A stretch of DNA of 64,000 bases from Bradyrhizobium tropiciagri (GTDB taxonomy: Bacteria; Pseudomonadota; Alphaproteobacteria; Rhizobiales; Xanthobacteraceae), in NCBI RefSeq assembly GCF_001189845.1, contig NZ_LFLZ01000013.1, positions 1-64,000 of the forward strand, given 5' to 3'. Made by a program: the position numbers and the translations under genes. Numbering within the stretch: position 1 is the stretch's first letter; the number at the start of each line of letters is the position of its first letter. Of the stretch, positions 26,214-35,796 are shown piece by piece. The notes beneath the pieces are model-generated. The model was not told where the DNA came from and ran no database searches. It worked only from the letters and a program-made list of their open reading frames with translations.

Positions 26214-26923
26214 CTTGATGAAGACGTATTAGGGAACCCTTTGCCCTAGCTAGCGCAGTCTTTCCGATGATGGATTGGAGCGAGAGTTCGAGTTTTTCAA
26301 TTGGTTAGATGACGCCGTGTGCACGACGTGTGCACCGGGAGATCAAGAAAGATCTTGTCACAGCCAACATGAGCAGCCTTGTAGTGCATGTGCAGAGTCT
26401 GAATTGCCGAGGGCCTGAGGCGGGCGAGTGCTTACGAGCAGTCTCAGTTGTTCGATGTGGAACGATCGATATTCGTGGGTTTGACTCCCACTCTCTCCGC
26501 CACTTCTACGCCACAGCTCTCCCCTTTATCCAATTGTTCGAATCTACCGCAAAGCCACCGAAATTTCGCTATGTTGCGCGCTTCTTCGCGCAAAGCCGTA
26601 GTTTTTCACCGTAGGTTCGGAGGAAAAGACCAGCGGTCACACTGCTCGCGCTGCGTGCGACCATTTGTCTTCGCGGAGGCAAGGAGAGGACAAAGGAGTT
26701 GGCGGTTGGCGGTCAAAGTCCAGCGCTGAAGAGTTTTATGCCCGCCGCGTGTGAGCGAATACGCTCCGCGACATCAAACTTGGAACCAATTCCAACACGG
26801 CTCCTGCGGTGAGGATATTGATAGACGATTTGCCCTGGGACCCTTTCTGTAGCAAGGGCCGCCGGTCGCACGCGGCGTAAGTAGACCGGGGGACCGGCCT
26901 CTATCCGCACGTCGTTTGTACCC
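26214..26923. other. Gene-poor island boundary with a tRNA-Ser 3'-end copy
   Basis: This 710-base stretch has no credible gene. It includes the direct repeat GTGTGCAC-GAC-GTGTGCAC (about 26318-26336), the tRNA-Ser-like fragment at 26475-26502, and A/T-richer sequence than the flanking core. It probably represents decayed integration debris next to the leftward groEL unit. Confidence 0.6.
26475..26502 (+). repeat. Partial tRNA-Ser 3' end, probable attachment-site copy
   Basis: GTGGG-TTTGACT-CCCAC followed by TCTCTCCGCCA reads as a T-arm, acceptor strand, discriminator G and CCA of a serine tRNA (tRNA-Ser GCT type, where the loop is normally TTCGAAT). No 5' part of a tRNA precedes it. Such 28-base 3' ends are left at island junctions by tRNA-targeting integrases, one of which is encoded 0.7 kb away. 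Confidence 0.72.
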
Positions 26924-28615
<1,692 letters not shown>

Positions 28616-28648
28616 CTATTCTCTCGACCCACCCGAGACAAAGCCCCT

Positions 28649-29047
28649 TCAATTGACCTGGATGGCTCGCGGCTTGGCTTTCTCTGCAAGCGGCAGCATG
28701 AGCGACAGCACGCCGTCCTTCAGCTCGGCTGCGATCTTGCTCTGATCGATCTTGCCGAAAAGCCGGAAGCTTCGCGAAAAGTGACCGACATTGTACTCGG
28801 TGTACAGCGGCTGTAGGCCCCGGTACTTGGAGAAGTCGAGCTTTCCGTCGACCTTGAGCACGTCGTCCTCCACTCGAACGTCGACGCTACTCTTGTCGAC
28901 CCCCGGCATTTCGAGAACCACGTTGAGCCCATCCTTGGTCTCATAGATGTCCGCGTTCGGCACGAATATGCGCGCCGGGATGGTGGTCTCCTCCTTCTTC
29001 TCCAACTCCCGTTTTTGGGTGACCTGCAGTTCCTTCTTAGAAGCCAT
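28649..29047 (-). CDS. Small heat-shock protein (Hsp20), middle gene of the CIRCE unit
   Basis: The 132-residue product has a charged N-terminal arm (KKELQVTQKRELEKKEE), an alpha-crystallin domain (about 27-125: VPNADIYETKDGLNVVLEMPG, then ELKDGVLSLMLPLAEKAKP) and no IXI tail motif. It holds unfolded clients for refolding. It follows another Hsp20 gene by 50 nt and precedes groEL by 87 nt on the same strand. Confidence 0.93.
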   Translation of the reverse strand: MASKKELQVTQKRELEKKEETTIPARIFVPNADIYETKDGLNVVLEMPGVDKSSVDVRVEDDVLKVDGKLDFSKYRGLQPLYTEYNVGHFSRSFRLFGKIDQSKIAAELKDGVLSLMLPLAEKAKPRAIQVN

Positions 29048-29097
29048 GATTGTAATCTCCTCAAAGCTGCGCGGCGCCTTATGGCGACAGATTGCGG

Positions 29098-29523
29098 TCA
29101 GGATATTTTGATGGTGCGTGGCTTGTCGCTTTCCGCACGCGGCAGGAATAGCGCCAAAATGCCGTCCCGATATTCGGCCTTGATGCCATCTGGCTCGATC
29201 TGCACGGGGACGGAGAGCGTTCGATCGAACTCGCCGGAGACGCGCTCGCGTCGATGCAGGCTCGCCTCTTCGGGATAGTCGACATTCTTCTTTCCGAAGA
29301 TGCGGATGGTGTTTTCCTTCGCCTCGATCTGTAGATCGCTCTTGCTGACACCCGGCAGCTCTATGATGGCCAGGATGTCGTCGCCTTGCTGGAAAACGTT
29401 AATCGGTGGGAATGGTCCGCGGCTGGTCGTGAGGTCTTGCAGCCAGTCGCTGGCCAAGCTCGCTTCAAGAGAGCGTTGTAGATCGAGAAGTGTGTCGAAC
29501 GGATCAGCAAATCCCATGATCAT
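29098..29523 (-). CDS. Small heat-shock protein (Hsp20), first gene of the CIRCE unit
   Basis: The 141-residue product has the alpha-crystallin domain (FPPINVFQQGDDILAIIELPG to DGILALFLPRAESDKPRTI) with the conserved A-x-x-x-x-G-x-L-like end (YRDGILAL). ATGs at 29523 and 29517 are both possible; GGGG lies 8 nt before the first. It heads the three-gene unit sHSP-sHSP-groEL. Confidence 0.93.
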   Translation of the reverse strand: MIMGFADPFDTLLDLQRSLEASLASDWLQDLTTSRGPFPPINVFQQGDDILAIIELPGVSKSDLQIEAKENTIRIFGKKNVDYPEEASLHRRERVSGEFDRTLSVPVQIEPDGIKAEYRDGILALFLPRAESDKPRTIKIS

Positions 29524-29587
29524 GTTTGCAACCCCATGTACTTGTGGACGGGGCGAGAAGGCATCATGGTCGCCCCTCGGAGCTTTG

Positions 29588-29628
29588 ATTTGGGACGACC
29601 CGTGGCACTGTCAAGGGGTGAGTGCTAA
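29588..29628 (-). promoter_or_regulatory. CIRCE-like element over a heat-shock promoter
   Basis: GTGGCACTG-N9-GAGTGCTAA (29602-29628) keeps one arm of the CIRCE consensus TTAGCACTC-N9-GAGTGCTAA exactly and matches 6 of 9 in the other. Leftward, CTTGACA (reverse strand, overlapping 29609-29615) and CCCAAAT (29588-29594) form a sigma-32/sigma-70-like promoter, with the -35 inside the CIRCE spacer. HrcA binding there would block the sHSP-sHSP-groEL unit. Confidence 0.7.
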
Positions 29629-29772
29629 CCGGGGCAAGTGTTTGCTGTTACCCTCATAAGTAATTGAAATTGCTGCATGAAATATAATTTCAGATGCAGG
29701 CTGCCAGCAGCCCATTTGGAGTGCGTCTCGTCAGTTTTTCCAAGTAGAGGCGGATTTGCTCGAGCGCCTTGG

Positions 29773-30411
29773 CTATTGGCCCGCCAATCCCGGCAATTCA
29801 CTCCTGATGCCAGTCATGATGAAATTCACGCCGATCGCGGCGACGATAAGCGCCATCACGCGCGTCATGACGTTGATGCCGGTTCTGCCTAGAAGCCGCT
29901 CGATTGCTGCGGCCATCCACAGCGTAAGTCCAATCAGGAGCGCTGCGAGCAGCGAGGCAATTGCAAGCAGCGCTTTGGGAAGCCATCCCGGATTGTCGTT
30001 GGATAGAGTGATCATGATGCTCAACTCGGCCGGCCCCACAAGCAGCGGAAAGGCAAAGGGGGTGATCGCTAGCCCGTGAATATCCACTTCGCCGCGCGCC
30101 GTTTCGTCAGCAACTTGTATGAATCTTCCATACTGCGCCTGAAACATCTCGAAGGCGATCATCAGCGCCAGTAGGCCGCCTGCGATGCGGAAGTCATCGA
30201 GTCCGACATTGAAGAAATTTAGGATCTGCTTGCCAAGCAGCGCCGAGCTCATGAAGAAAACCGCGACGGCCGCGGAAGCCAGAATGATGATGCGGTGTAT
30301 CTGTACGCTTTCAACCTTGCGCGTCATCGCCAGAAAAATCGGAATGGCTCCGACCGGGTTCGTCAGTGCATACAGCAGCATGGTAATGCCGACAAACTGA
30401 TTCCAGGCCAT
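29773..30411 (-). CDS. MarC-family integral membrane protein
   Basis: The 212-residue product has six membrane helices and MarC-family motifs: LLYALTNPVGAIPIFLAMT (about 12-30) and ITPFAFPLLVGPAELSIMITLS (in part; about 115-136). MarC/NAAT proteins are putative small-molecule transporters with no settled substrate. It lies alone between the CIRCE unit and a gene-poor stretch. Confidence 0.88.
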   Translation of the reverse strand: MAWNQFVGITMLLYALTNPVGAIPIFLAMTRKVESVQIHRIIILASAAVAVFFMSSALLGKQILNFFNVGLDDFRIAGGLLALMIAFEMFQAQYGRFIQVADETARGEVDIHGLAITPFAFPLLVGPAELSIMITLSNDNPGWLPKALLAIASLLAALLIGLTLWMAAAIERLLGRTGINVMTRVMALIVAAIGVNFIMTGIRSELPGLAGQ

Positions 30412-30967
30412 CGTCTAAGCACCGACCTTTTGAAGAGATGCGCAGCCGCGCGTCCCCCGGCTGGGCGTCGGGCAGGCGCAAGCAGGCTCGCCTTCAACGT
30501 TCCAGCAACCAGTTTGCTCCACTCGGAACGCGACCCCTCAGCTTCGGTCCCAACATTGTTCGAACTGCGGGTTGACCGGCCGACGGAAATTCGTTCCAAA
30601 ATAGGCTTCCGGGGAGCTATCCAATGCCGAGGCGCCTGTTCACGGGCTTTGGCATACTTCTGCGGAACCACACACCAGTCGCAATTGATGCCGATCGGGC
30701 GGAGCCAAGCCTGCGCGACCGTGCGCCCCCGCTTGACCGAGCATGATCCGCAGGCGTGTTAAAGCTGACGGTGTTTTGCAGTGGTTATCCAGACTCATCG
30801 ACACGACAAGCAAGCGCGTACGCGGTGGGCGCTCCTACTCAGCAAGCCGTACTCGTCCGGAGAACTTTCGGCCAAGGTCGAGTCGATGCTTCGGGCAAAA
30901 CGGATGCCGTCTCCTGTGATGGTCGCAGGGAGCGAAAAATCCGCGGAGGCACAAAAATAGTCCCATC
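30412..30967. other. Gene-poor stretch
   Basis: I see no gene with a credible start, ribosome site and coding pattern in these 556 bases, and no repeat, tRNA or terminator-like hairpin. Short open frames on both strands look random in composition. Confidence 0.5.
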
Positions 30968-31189
30968 CTAATTCCTCTCAATGGTAACCTGCGATTCCGC
31001 CGCAAGGCCGGCAAGAGATTCCGCAAGGGAGCGCCGCAGCTCTTCATCTGTAGCATCTGTCCCCTTCCAGACAACGATACGCGGCACCTCACTCCGGCCA
31101 CTCCAGACGAGGCTATACTTGCGGATCAGGCCGCTTTCCTTCACGCAATCAAGAGCCTCCGTCAGTGCGTCATGGATCTTTGCAGTCAT
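30968..31189 (-). CDS. Small hypothetical protein
   Basis: The 73-residue product (MTAKIHDALTEALDCVKESG) has a helix-strand-helix character, with an acidic C-terminal helix (TDEELRRSLAESLAGLAAES) and no signal or membrane segment. Composition suggests a real small cytoplasmic protein. No family is recognised. Confidence 0.5.
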   Translation of the reverse strand: MTAKIHDALTEALDCVKESGLIRKYSLVWSGRSEVPRIVVWKGTDATDEELRRSLAESLAGLAAESQVTIERN

Positions 31190-31226
31190 CCTTGCCTCGT
31201 CATGAGTTGCCCATAACGTTGGTCTT

Positions 31227-31424
31227 TCACTCAGCTCCGGTCCGCAGCATGGCTCGTGCGACTTCTAGCTCGCTAATCGCTCGACGAAGCGCTGCTCGCG
31301 CCTCGGCCTTGTCGCCGCTCGCGCATGCTGAACACAGCTCTTTAAGATAGCGGGTCGCCACCTCGGCATGCGCAACAAGGTCCGCGGCACCCGCAAAGCC
31401 GGATCGGCGCTTCGTGTCATTCAT
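31227..31424 (-). CDS. Small alpha-helical hypothetical protein
   Basis: The ATG at 31424 (MNDTKRRSGF) has GGAG 9 nt upstream. The 65-residue product is mostly helical (AADLVAHAEVATRYLKELCS, EARAALRRAISELEVARAML) with two Cys near its middle. In-frame starts further upstream (31481, 31601) exist but lack ribosome sites. It lies 37 nt after the previous small gene, so the two may be cotranscribed. Confidence 0.5.
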   Translation of the reverse strand: MNDTKRRSGFAGAADLVAHAEVATRYLKELCSACASGDKAEARAALRRAISELEVARAMLRTGAE

Positions 31425-32054
31425 CGAACCCACTCCCGACCTCTGCCCGAATGTTTCAATGGCATTGACGAATGTGGCCATACAGCAACCGCAAGCAGAG
31501 TTTCTCTGTCTCTCCTGCTTGGAGCCTTCGATCCGCAGAACGCGCTGCGCGACGGCTTGTTCGCGCCTCCGGGCCATCAAGCGCTTGGCAGTAGGAATCA
31601 TAGGACAGCGTCCTGGCGTTTCAAGGACGGCATGACCAGCACGACCACCCAACATGAGTGCCGTAAGGGGCAGAGCCGTGCGAAACTTCAGCCTGCGCAG
31701 CGGTCCTTGAGCGCTCTGGCTCATGCTTCACCGCGTCCGGAAGTATCGATCGAGGGAGGGGAACCATGATTGGCGTGCCGGAAATATACTGTCGCTAGGG
31801 CTTCGTCGCCGGCGTACTCCAGACCGGCCGGGATGACCAACCGCCCTTGCCTTGGTCATGGGCGCAGGGAGAAATGCCGCCGTCGACTGCTGACGACCGT
31901 TCTTCGGCGCGTGCTCGAAGCGTGCAATCGAACGCAGGACTTTTCACGAGCGAGCTAACCCCAGATGCGCGACCGTTCGGGCCAAGCTCTATGTCGGCAC
32001 TTTGAGGAACCAACTGTTTGCCGACCGATTATGCGGTTACAGAAGGGCGTGCGT
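31425..32054. other. Gene-poor stretch before the receiver genes
   Basis: An open frame on the reverse strand continues upstream from 31424 to 31724, partly with plausible composition, but has no ribosome site. Otherwise these 630 bases hold no credible gene, repeat or RNA. The promoter of the receiver pair should lie at its right end. Confidence 0.45.
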
Positions 32055-32450
32055 ATGGCCACGGTTCCATTGCTACGTTTGGATACAGGGCCAATTCGGG
32101 TTTTGCTCGTCGAAGATGAGACATTCATCCGCTTGGACGTTGCAGAGACCCTTCGGCGAGCCGGGTATGAAGTGATTGAGGCCGCCAAAGCCGACGCTGC
32201 GATGGAGTTCATTGAGGCGGGTGAGCAGGTTGACCTGGTGGTTACAGACGTACAGACGCCTGGCCTTCTAACGGGCCTGACTTTGGCCGAGCGTATTCGG
32301 GCCAAGTTCCCGATGGTGCCAATCATCATAACCTCCGGAAACACGAACATAGAGGACGCGGCGAGCCGATTAGGGAAGTTCTTGCCGAAGCCATATCCGC
32401 CTGATGGGATTCCGAAGCTGATCGGAGAGATCATCGGCTTATTACCGTGA
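32055..32450 (+). CDS. Single-domain response regulator
   Basis: The start at 32055 (MATVPLLRL) has AAGGG about 10 nt upstream. The 131-residue product is one receiver domain: acidic pair in VLLVEDE (residues 20-22), phospho-acceptor Asp65 in VVTDVQTP, Thr/Ser in ITSGN and Lys112 in LPKPY. No output domain. It probably passes phosphate on or acts by protein contact, possibly with the kinase at 36152. The next gene, 8 nt downstream, encodes a degenerate receiver. Confidence 0.88.
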   Translation: MATVPLLRLDTGPIRVLLVEDETFIRLDVAETLRRAGYEVIEAAKADAAMEFIEAGEQVDLVVTDVQTPGLLTGLTLAERIRAKFPMVPIIITSGNTNIEDAASRLGKFLPKPYPPDGIPKLIGEIIGLLP

Positions 32451-32458
32451 CGAAATGA

Positions 32459-32845
32459 ATGCAAATAGCAACTGTTTTGGTGGTGGAGCAGGACATTCTC
32501 GTCCGCCAGCCACTTGCCCAGTATCTGCGAGACTGCGGTTATCGTGTCCGGGAAGCAGTCGATGGCGACGAGGCTCGTGCAACCCTTTCGAGTGGCAGAC
32601 ATACAGTGGACGTTGCGCTCATTGGCGTGAAAAGTTTGCCGAGCGAAAGTGGGTTTGCTCTCGCATCATGGATCAGGGATCACCAGCCTGACGTGAAGGT
32701 GCTGCTCGGGGGGACCATTACCAAAGTTCTGCAACTCGCCGGCGGCCTATGTAACGATGCCCCCGATGGTGGGCTGGATTATAAGACGGTGCTTGATCAC
32801 ATCCGTCGGTTAGTCGCTGCTCGCAATCGCGGAAGGACAAGCTAA
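32459..32845 (+). CDS. Degenerate (phosphate-incompetent) receiver-domain protein
   Basis: The 128-residue product folds like a receiver at its start (TVLVVEQDILVRQPLAQYLR, GYRVREAVDGDEA) but the position of the phospho-acceptor Asp reads DVALIGVKSL, with Gly56 in place of Asp. The acidic pocket keeps Glu10 and Asp12, and a Lys occurs near 109. It is translated 8 nt after an intact receiver. It probably works without phosphorylation or by partnering the intact one. Confidence 0.75.
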   Translation: MQIATVLVVEQDILVRQPLAQYLRDCGYRVREAVDGDEARATLSSGRHTVDVALIGVKSLPSESGFALASWIRDHQPDVKVLLGGTITKVLQLAGGLCNDAPDGGLDYKTVLDHIRRLVAARNRGRTS

Positions 32846-32937
32846 CCAAGGAGCAGAGGTTCTCGATCGGCTTCCAAACTTGGACGCTTGTCCTTGGCTT
32901 GGGGCTCAAGCCGAGTGACATGCAAAGAGCAAAGGTA

Positions 32938-32966
32938 CAGCGGGAGCAGGGATCCCGCTCCCGCTG
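32938..32966 (-). terminator. Hairpin terminator of the ROSE sHSP pair
   Basis: CAGCGGGAGC (32938-32947) pairs perfectly with GCTCCCGCTG (32957-32966) around a 9-base loop, 6 nt past the stop at 32973 of the leftward gene. The T-run on that strand is weak (ACCTTTGC). Confidence 0.75.
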
Positions 32967-32972
32967 TGACGC

Positions 32973-33470
32973 TTATTTGCCGTTGATCGCAATGCGCTTC
33001 ACTTTCGACTGTGCCTCCGGCAGCTTCGGCATGGTCACGGTCAGAACGCCGTTCTTGAATGCGGCTGACACCTTGTCTTGATCAACACCCTCAACCGGAA
33101 TGCGCCGTTCGAAGCGGCCGTAGTAGCGCTCACTGAATCGTCGATTCTTGTCTTCCGTTTCGGTCTTCTTCTCGCCCTTGATCGACAGGACGCCGTTGGC
33201 GAACTCGACCTCAACGTCTTTCTCGTCGAGGCCTGGCAGTTCCGCCGCGACCCTCACGTCCTTGTCGGTCTCGCTGACTTCGATGTTAGGCCAGCCCATG
33301 GACCGCTCAAGCAGGTGGTCGCCAAAGGGGGCAAAATCGAAGCCCCGAAAGACGTTGTCGAATAGACGATTCATTTCGCGATGCAGAGCCAAAAACGGGC
33401 TCGCGTCTCCGCCTCGTTGGGCGGGAACGTTACGACCGCGGCCCCAGGGAATGAGATCAGTCATAGCCAT
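32973..33470 (-). CDS. Small heat-shock protein (Hsp20), second of the ROSE pair
   Basis: The start at 33470 has AAGGAG 7 nt upstream; earlier in-frame codons lack one. The 165-residue product has an N-terminal arm (FLALHREMNRLFDNVFRGFD), a class B-like alpha-crystallin domain (about 55-155: WPNIEVSETDKDVRVAAELPG, VSAAFKNGVLTVTMPK) and a short KRIAI tail with an I-x-I-type end. It follows the other sHSP gene by 91 nt. Confidence 0.94.
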   Translation of the reverse strand: MAMTDLIPWGRGRNVPAQRGGDASPFLALHREMNRLFDNVFRGFDFAPFGDHLLERSMGWPNIEVSETDKDVRVAAELPGLDEKDVEVEFANGVLSIKGEKKTETEDKNRRFSERYYGRFERRIPVEGVDQDKVSAAFKNGVLTVTMPKLPEAQSKVKRIAINGK

Positions 33471-33561
33471 AGTCTTTCTCCTTGTAACCCGGTTATCTGC
33501 AAGCGTCCGCGGTCGCGGCATCCGCCGTGCCGCGAGACAAAGCACAACTGGCAGCAGACCT

Positions 33562-34017
33562 TCAGGCCGCCTGCTTGCTCTCAAGCTGTTGGTTGTCGCT
33601 GCCAGCGTTGATGGCAATCTGGCGTGGTTTCATCGCCTCCGGAACTTCACGCACAAGGTCGATCTTGAGCATGCCGTTCTCGAACGAGGCGCCCTTCACT
33701 TGCACGTAGTCCGCGAGGTTGAAGACCTGCCGGAACGGACGTGCCGAGATACCTTGGTACAGGTACTGATGCGCGCCCTTTTCGGCTTTTCGGCTCTCAA
33801 CTGTCAGCACGTTCTGCTCTGCGGTGATGCTGACCTCTTCGGGCGTGAAGCCAGCCAGCGCCAGCGAGATTTGGTAGTGGTCCTCACCGGCCCGTTCGAT
33901 GTTGTAGGGCGGATAGTTATCGCTGTTCGTCCATCGGACGGAATCTTCGATGAGGTCAAACAGGCGATCGAACCCAACCGTCGATCGCCAAAGGGGAGCA
34001 AGATCAAAGGTGGTCAT
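33562..34017 (-). CDS. Small heat-shock protein (Hsp20), first of the ROSE pair
   Basis: The ATG at 34017 lies 8 nt after AAGGAGG; the GTG at 34023 is too close to it. The 151-residue product begins TTFDLAPLWRSTVGFDRLFD and has PPYNIERAGEDHYQISLALAGF, typical of class A rhizobial sHSPs (IbpA-like), and a tail with QIAINAG. It is 80 percent or so alike by eye to the product at 41844. Its 5' leader is a ROSE-like thermometer. Confidence 0.95.
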   Translation of the reverse strand: MTTFDLAPLWRSTVGFDRLFDLIEDSVRWTNSDNYPPYNIERAGEDHYQISLALAGFTPEEVSITAEQNVLTVESRKAEKGAHQYLYQGISARPFRQVFNLADYVQVKGASFENGMLKIDLVREVPEAMKPRQIAINAGSDNQQLESKQAA

Positions 34018-34133
34018 AGCCACATCCTCCTTTCGAGCAACATGGTTACGAGCGCCGCGGACACCGTGTCCGGCGCCCAGTGGCCGGGCCCCGAAGAGGC
34101 GCCCGGTGCAGGTCGGCGTGCCGCGCCTGCACC
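34018..34133 (-). promoter_or_regulatory. ROSE-type RNA thermometer for the sHSP pair
   Basis: The leader can fold into a perfect outer hairpin (GGTGCAGG at 34105-34112 on the forward strand, pairing with CCTGCACC at 34126-34133), further GC hairpins, and a final short stem in which TTGCTC faces GGAGGA at the ribosome site. TTGCTC-N4-GGAGGA is the ROSE hallmark. Heat would melt the last stem and open translation. Confidence 0.8.
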
Positions 34134-34138
34134 TTTCG

Positions 34139-34166
34139 AATTAGAAGCCAAGGCCTGCTTTTCAAG
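34139..34166 (-). promoter_or_regulatory. Heat-shock (sigma-32-like) promoter of the sHSP pair
   Basis: On the reverse strand CTTGAA (34161-34166) is followed after 16 bases by CTAATT (34139-34144). The same pair with the same spacing precedes the sHSP gene at 41844. The start of transcription would fall just before the ROSE leader. Confidence 0.65.
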
Positions 34167-34464
34167 AGGTTTTTTATCACTTGCGAAATCGGCGCGCGGG
34201 AACCCATCTCTCCTTGCGGCGGGCTGGCGTGAACCTGGACGCGACCGCTCGTTGCGGCAGACGATCGACAATCAGGAGCCGTAGTCCGGCTGTATGACTT
34301 CGGAAGGGTCGCAGGAACGAGGCCCCGCGCTGGTTTTCATCACCGCAGTGAGCATTGGGCCGGAGCGGCGGGGTGGTGTCCATTCTCGACCCGGAGGGCC
34401 GCAAAGCATTCGCGGCGATGGGGCCGCGTGGGTCTGCTCCGAAGCTAACTTCCAAGATAGCGCT

Positions 34465-34489
34465 GGAACAAATTTCCTGGATCACAGTT
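34465..34489 (+). promoter_or_regulatory. Possible EcfG-type general-stress promoter
   Basis: GGAAC at 34465-34469 and GTT at 34487-34489 are separated by 17 bases, resembling the GGAAC-N16/17-CGTT pattern of the alphaproteobacterial general stress sigma factor. Transcription would start near 34496, giving a 90-nt leader. The -10 half is a partial match only. Confidence 0.35.
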
Positions 34490-34495
34490 CTCTGC

Positions 34496-34585
34496 AGCGC
34501 CTCACCTGCGATCCGACGCCTGAAGGGGTCCATGGACGCAGCGACGGCATCCCTCGTACCCATCTTGCTCTTGGAGGATTTGGAT
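34496..34585 (+). promoter_or_regulatory. ROSE-like leader before the small ORF-rpoH unit
   Basis: The last part reads TACCCATCTTGCTC-TT-GGAGGA (to 34578), 7 nt before the ATG at 34586. The stretch CGTACCCATCTTGCTCTT occurs again in the ROSE leader at 41811-41828. The TTGCTC/GGAGGA stem is the ROSE signature. Inner stems are weaker than in the other two leaders. Confidence 0.65.
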
Positions 34586-34806
34586 ATGGGACGCATCTCC
34601 ACCTTTTTCGGCAGTCTAGCCAGGCCTTCGATCATCTCCTCACTGCGCTCGAGCGGCGATCGGGCCGTCTCTTTTCCGGGCGACGCTTTGCGCGCCGTAT
34701 CGATAGCGCTAGGGCCTATCTGAAGAAGCGCCTTCCGCAATGGCACAGCAAGCTTAGATCCCTGGTGAGCAAGATCGGCGCCAAGACGTCGACCAGCTCG
34801 CGATAA
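34586..34806 (+). CDS. Small basic protein under ROSE control, possibly frameshifted
   Basis: The ATG at 34586 follows the ROSE ribosome site. Read as given, it encodes 45 residues (MGRISTFFGSLARPSIISSL and so on) ending near 34723. If the T-run at 34604-34608 has lost one base, the frame becomes MGRISTFFRQSSQAFDHLLT and continues for 73 strongly basic residues to 34806, 39 nt before rpoH. I do not recognise either product. In B. japonicum a ROSE element precedes an sHSP-rpoH operon (hspA-rpoH1); here the sHSP is replaced by this ORF. Confidence 0.5.
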
Positions 34807-34845
34807 GCTTGCGCGTGTGAAGATCGGAAGAAAGGAGCGATCGTC

Positions 34846-35796
34846 ATGGCGACTATCGCGGCACTCCCATTCGTGACCTCGCAAGGCGGGCTCTCTCGCT
34901 ACCTTGTCGAGATTCAGAAATTTCCGCTTCTTACGGCGTCCGAAGAGGACATCTACGCAAGGCGTTGGCGTGAGCACGGCGACCGCGAGGCTGCATACCG
35001 TCTTGTTACAAGTCATCTTCGGCTGGCAGCCAAGATCGCAATGAAGTATCGCCGATATGGCCTGCCTATAGCCGATCTCGTTTCGGAAGCGAATCTTGGC
35101 TTGATGCAGGCCGTCAAGCGCTTCCAGCCGGAGAGGGGCTTTCGACTGGCGACCTATGCCATGTGGTGGATCAAGGCCTCCGTCCAGGAGTATGTCTTGA
35201 GATCATGGTCGCTGGTGAAGATGGGTACGACAGCCGCCCAAAAGAAACTGTTCTTCAATCTTCGCCGGCTGAGAAGCAGACTATCCGCGTTCGAGGAAAC
35301 GGATCTGGGCCTCGACCAGGTGAACTATGTCGCGAACCAGCTGAAGGTTGCCCCGCCGGAGGTGATCGAAATGGATCGGCGACTACGCGGCGATATCTCG
35401 CTCAATGTTCCCATCAGCGATGAGGAGACCACGGAGGAATGGCAAGACCGGCTGGTCGATTCTTCACCTGATCCCGAACGTCAGCTAATCGACGCGGATG
35501 ATTACGGACGACGAGAAGCCGCTCTCTCGGAGGCACTTGAGATGCTGTCGGCGCGCGAGCGGGCAATCCTGGAAGCGCGGATGCTCGCGGACCAGCCGAA
35601 GACGCTGGACGAGCTGGCGCGGCAGTTCCGCGTCTCGCGCGAGCGGATCCGGCAGGTCGAGCAACGCGCCTTTCAGAGACTGAGGGACGCAGTGCACGCA
35701 CGGGTTGCGAGCTCTTCCCGTCCCGCAGCATTGTCGGCGAAAATGGTCGACATTGGCGATCGGAGATCATCACCATGCTCACAGAGACCGTCCTGA
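34846..35796 (+). CDS. rpoH: Heat-shock sigma factor RpoH (sigma-32)
   Basis: RpoH directs RNA polymerase to heat-shock promoters. The 316-residue product has region 2 (LVTSHLRLAAKIAMKYRRYG, ADLVSEANLGLMQAVKRF, GFRLATYAMWWIKASVQEYV), the RpoH box QKKLFFNLRR, and region 4 (TLDELARQFRVSRERIRQVE). AAAGGAG lies 8 nt before the ATG. Its C-terminus is about 20 residues longer than typical. Its position behind a ROSE leader suggests temperature-dependent synthesis, and its targets probably include the CTTGAA promoters in this cluster. Confidence 0.96.
   Translation: MATIAALPFVTSQGGLSRYLVEIQKFPLLTASEEDIYARRWREHGDREAAYRLVTSHLRLAAKIAMKYRRYGLPIADLVSEANLGLMQAVKRFQPERGFRLATYAMWWIKASVQEYVLRSWSLVKMGTTAAQKKLFFNLRRLRSRLSAFEETDLGLDQVNYVANQLKVAPPEVIEMDRRLRGDISLNVPISDEETTEEWQDRLVDSSPDPERQLIDADDYGRREAALSEALEMLSARERAILEARMLADQPKTLDELARQFRVSRERIRQVEQRAFQRLRDAVHARVASSSRPAALSAKMVDIGDRRSSPCSQRPS

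Noticed and set aside
26309..26729. Short open frames around the tRNA-Ser fragment as genes
   Set aside because: They run through the tRNA-like sequence, lack ribosome sites and have random composition.
29524..29585. ROSE element before the CIRCE-controlled sHSP unit
   Set aside because: A CCCC/GGGG pairing near the start is possible, but the TTGCTC motif and multi-stem layout are absent.
34177..35016. Long reverse-strand open frame opposite the ROSE-rpoH region
   Set aside because: It covers the ROSE leader, the small ORF and the rpoH start on the other strand, has Arg/Ser-rich random composition, and no ribosome site or family match.
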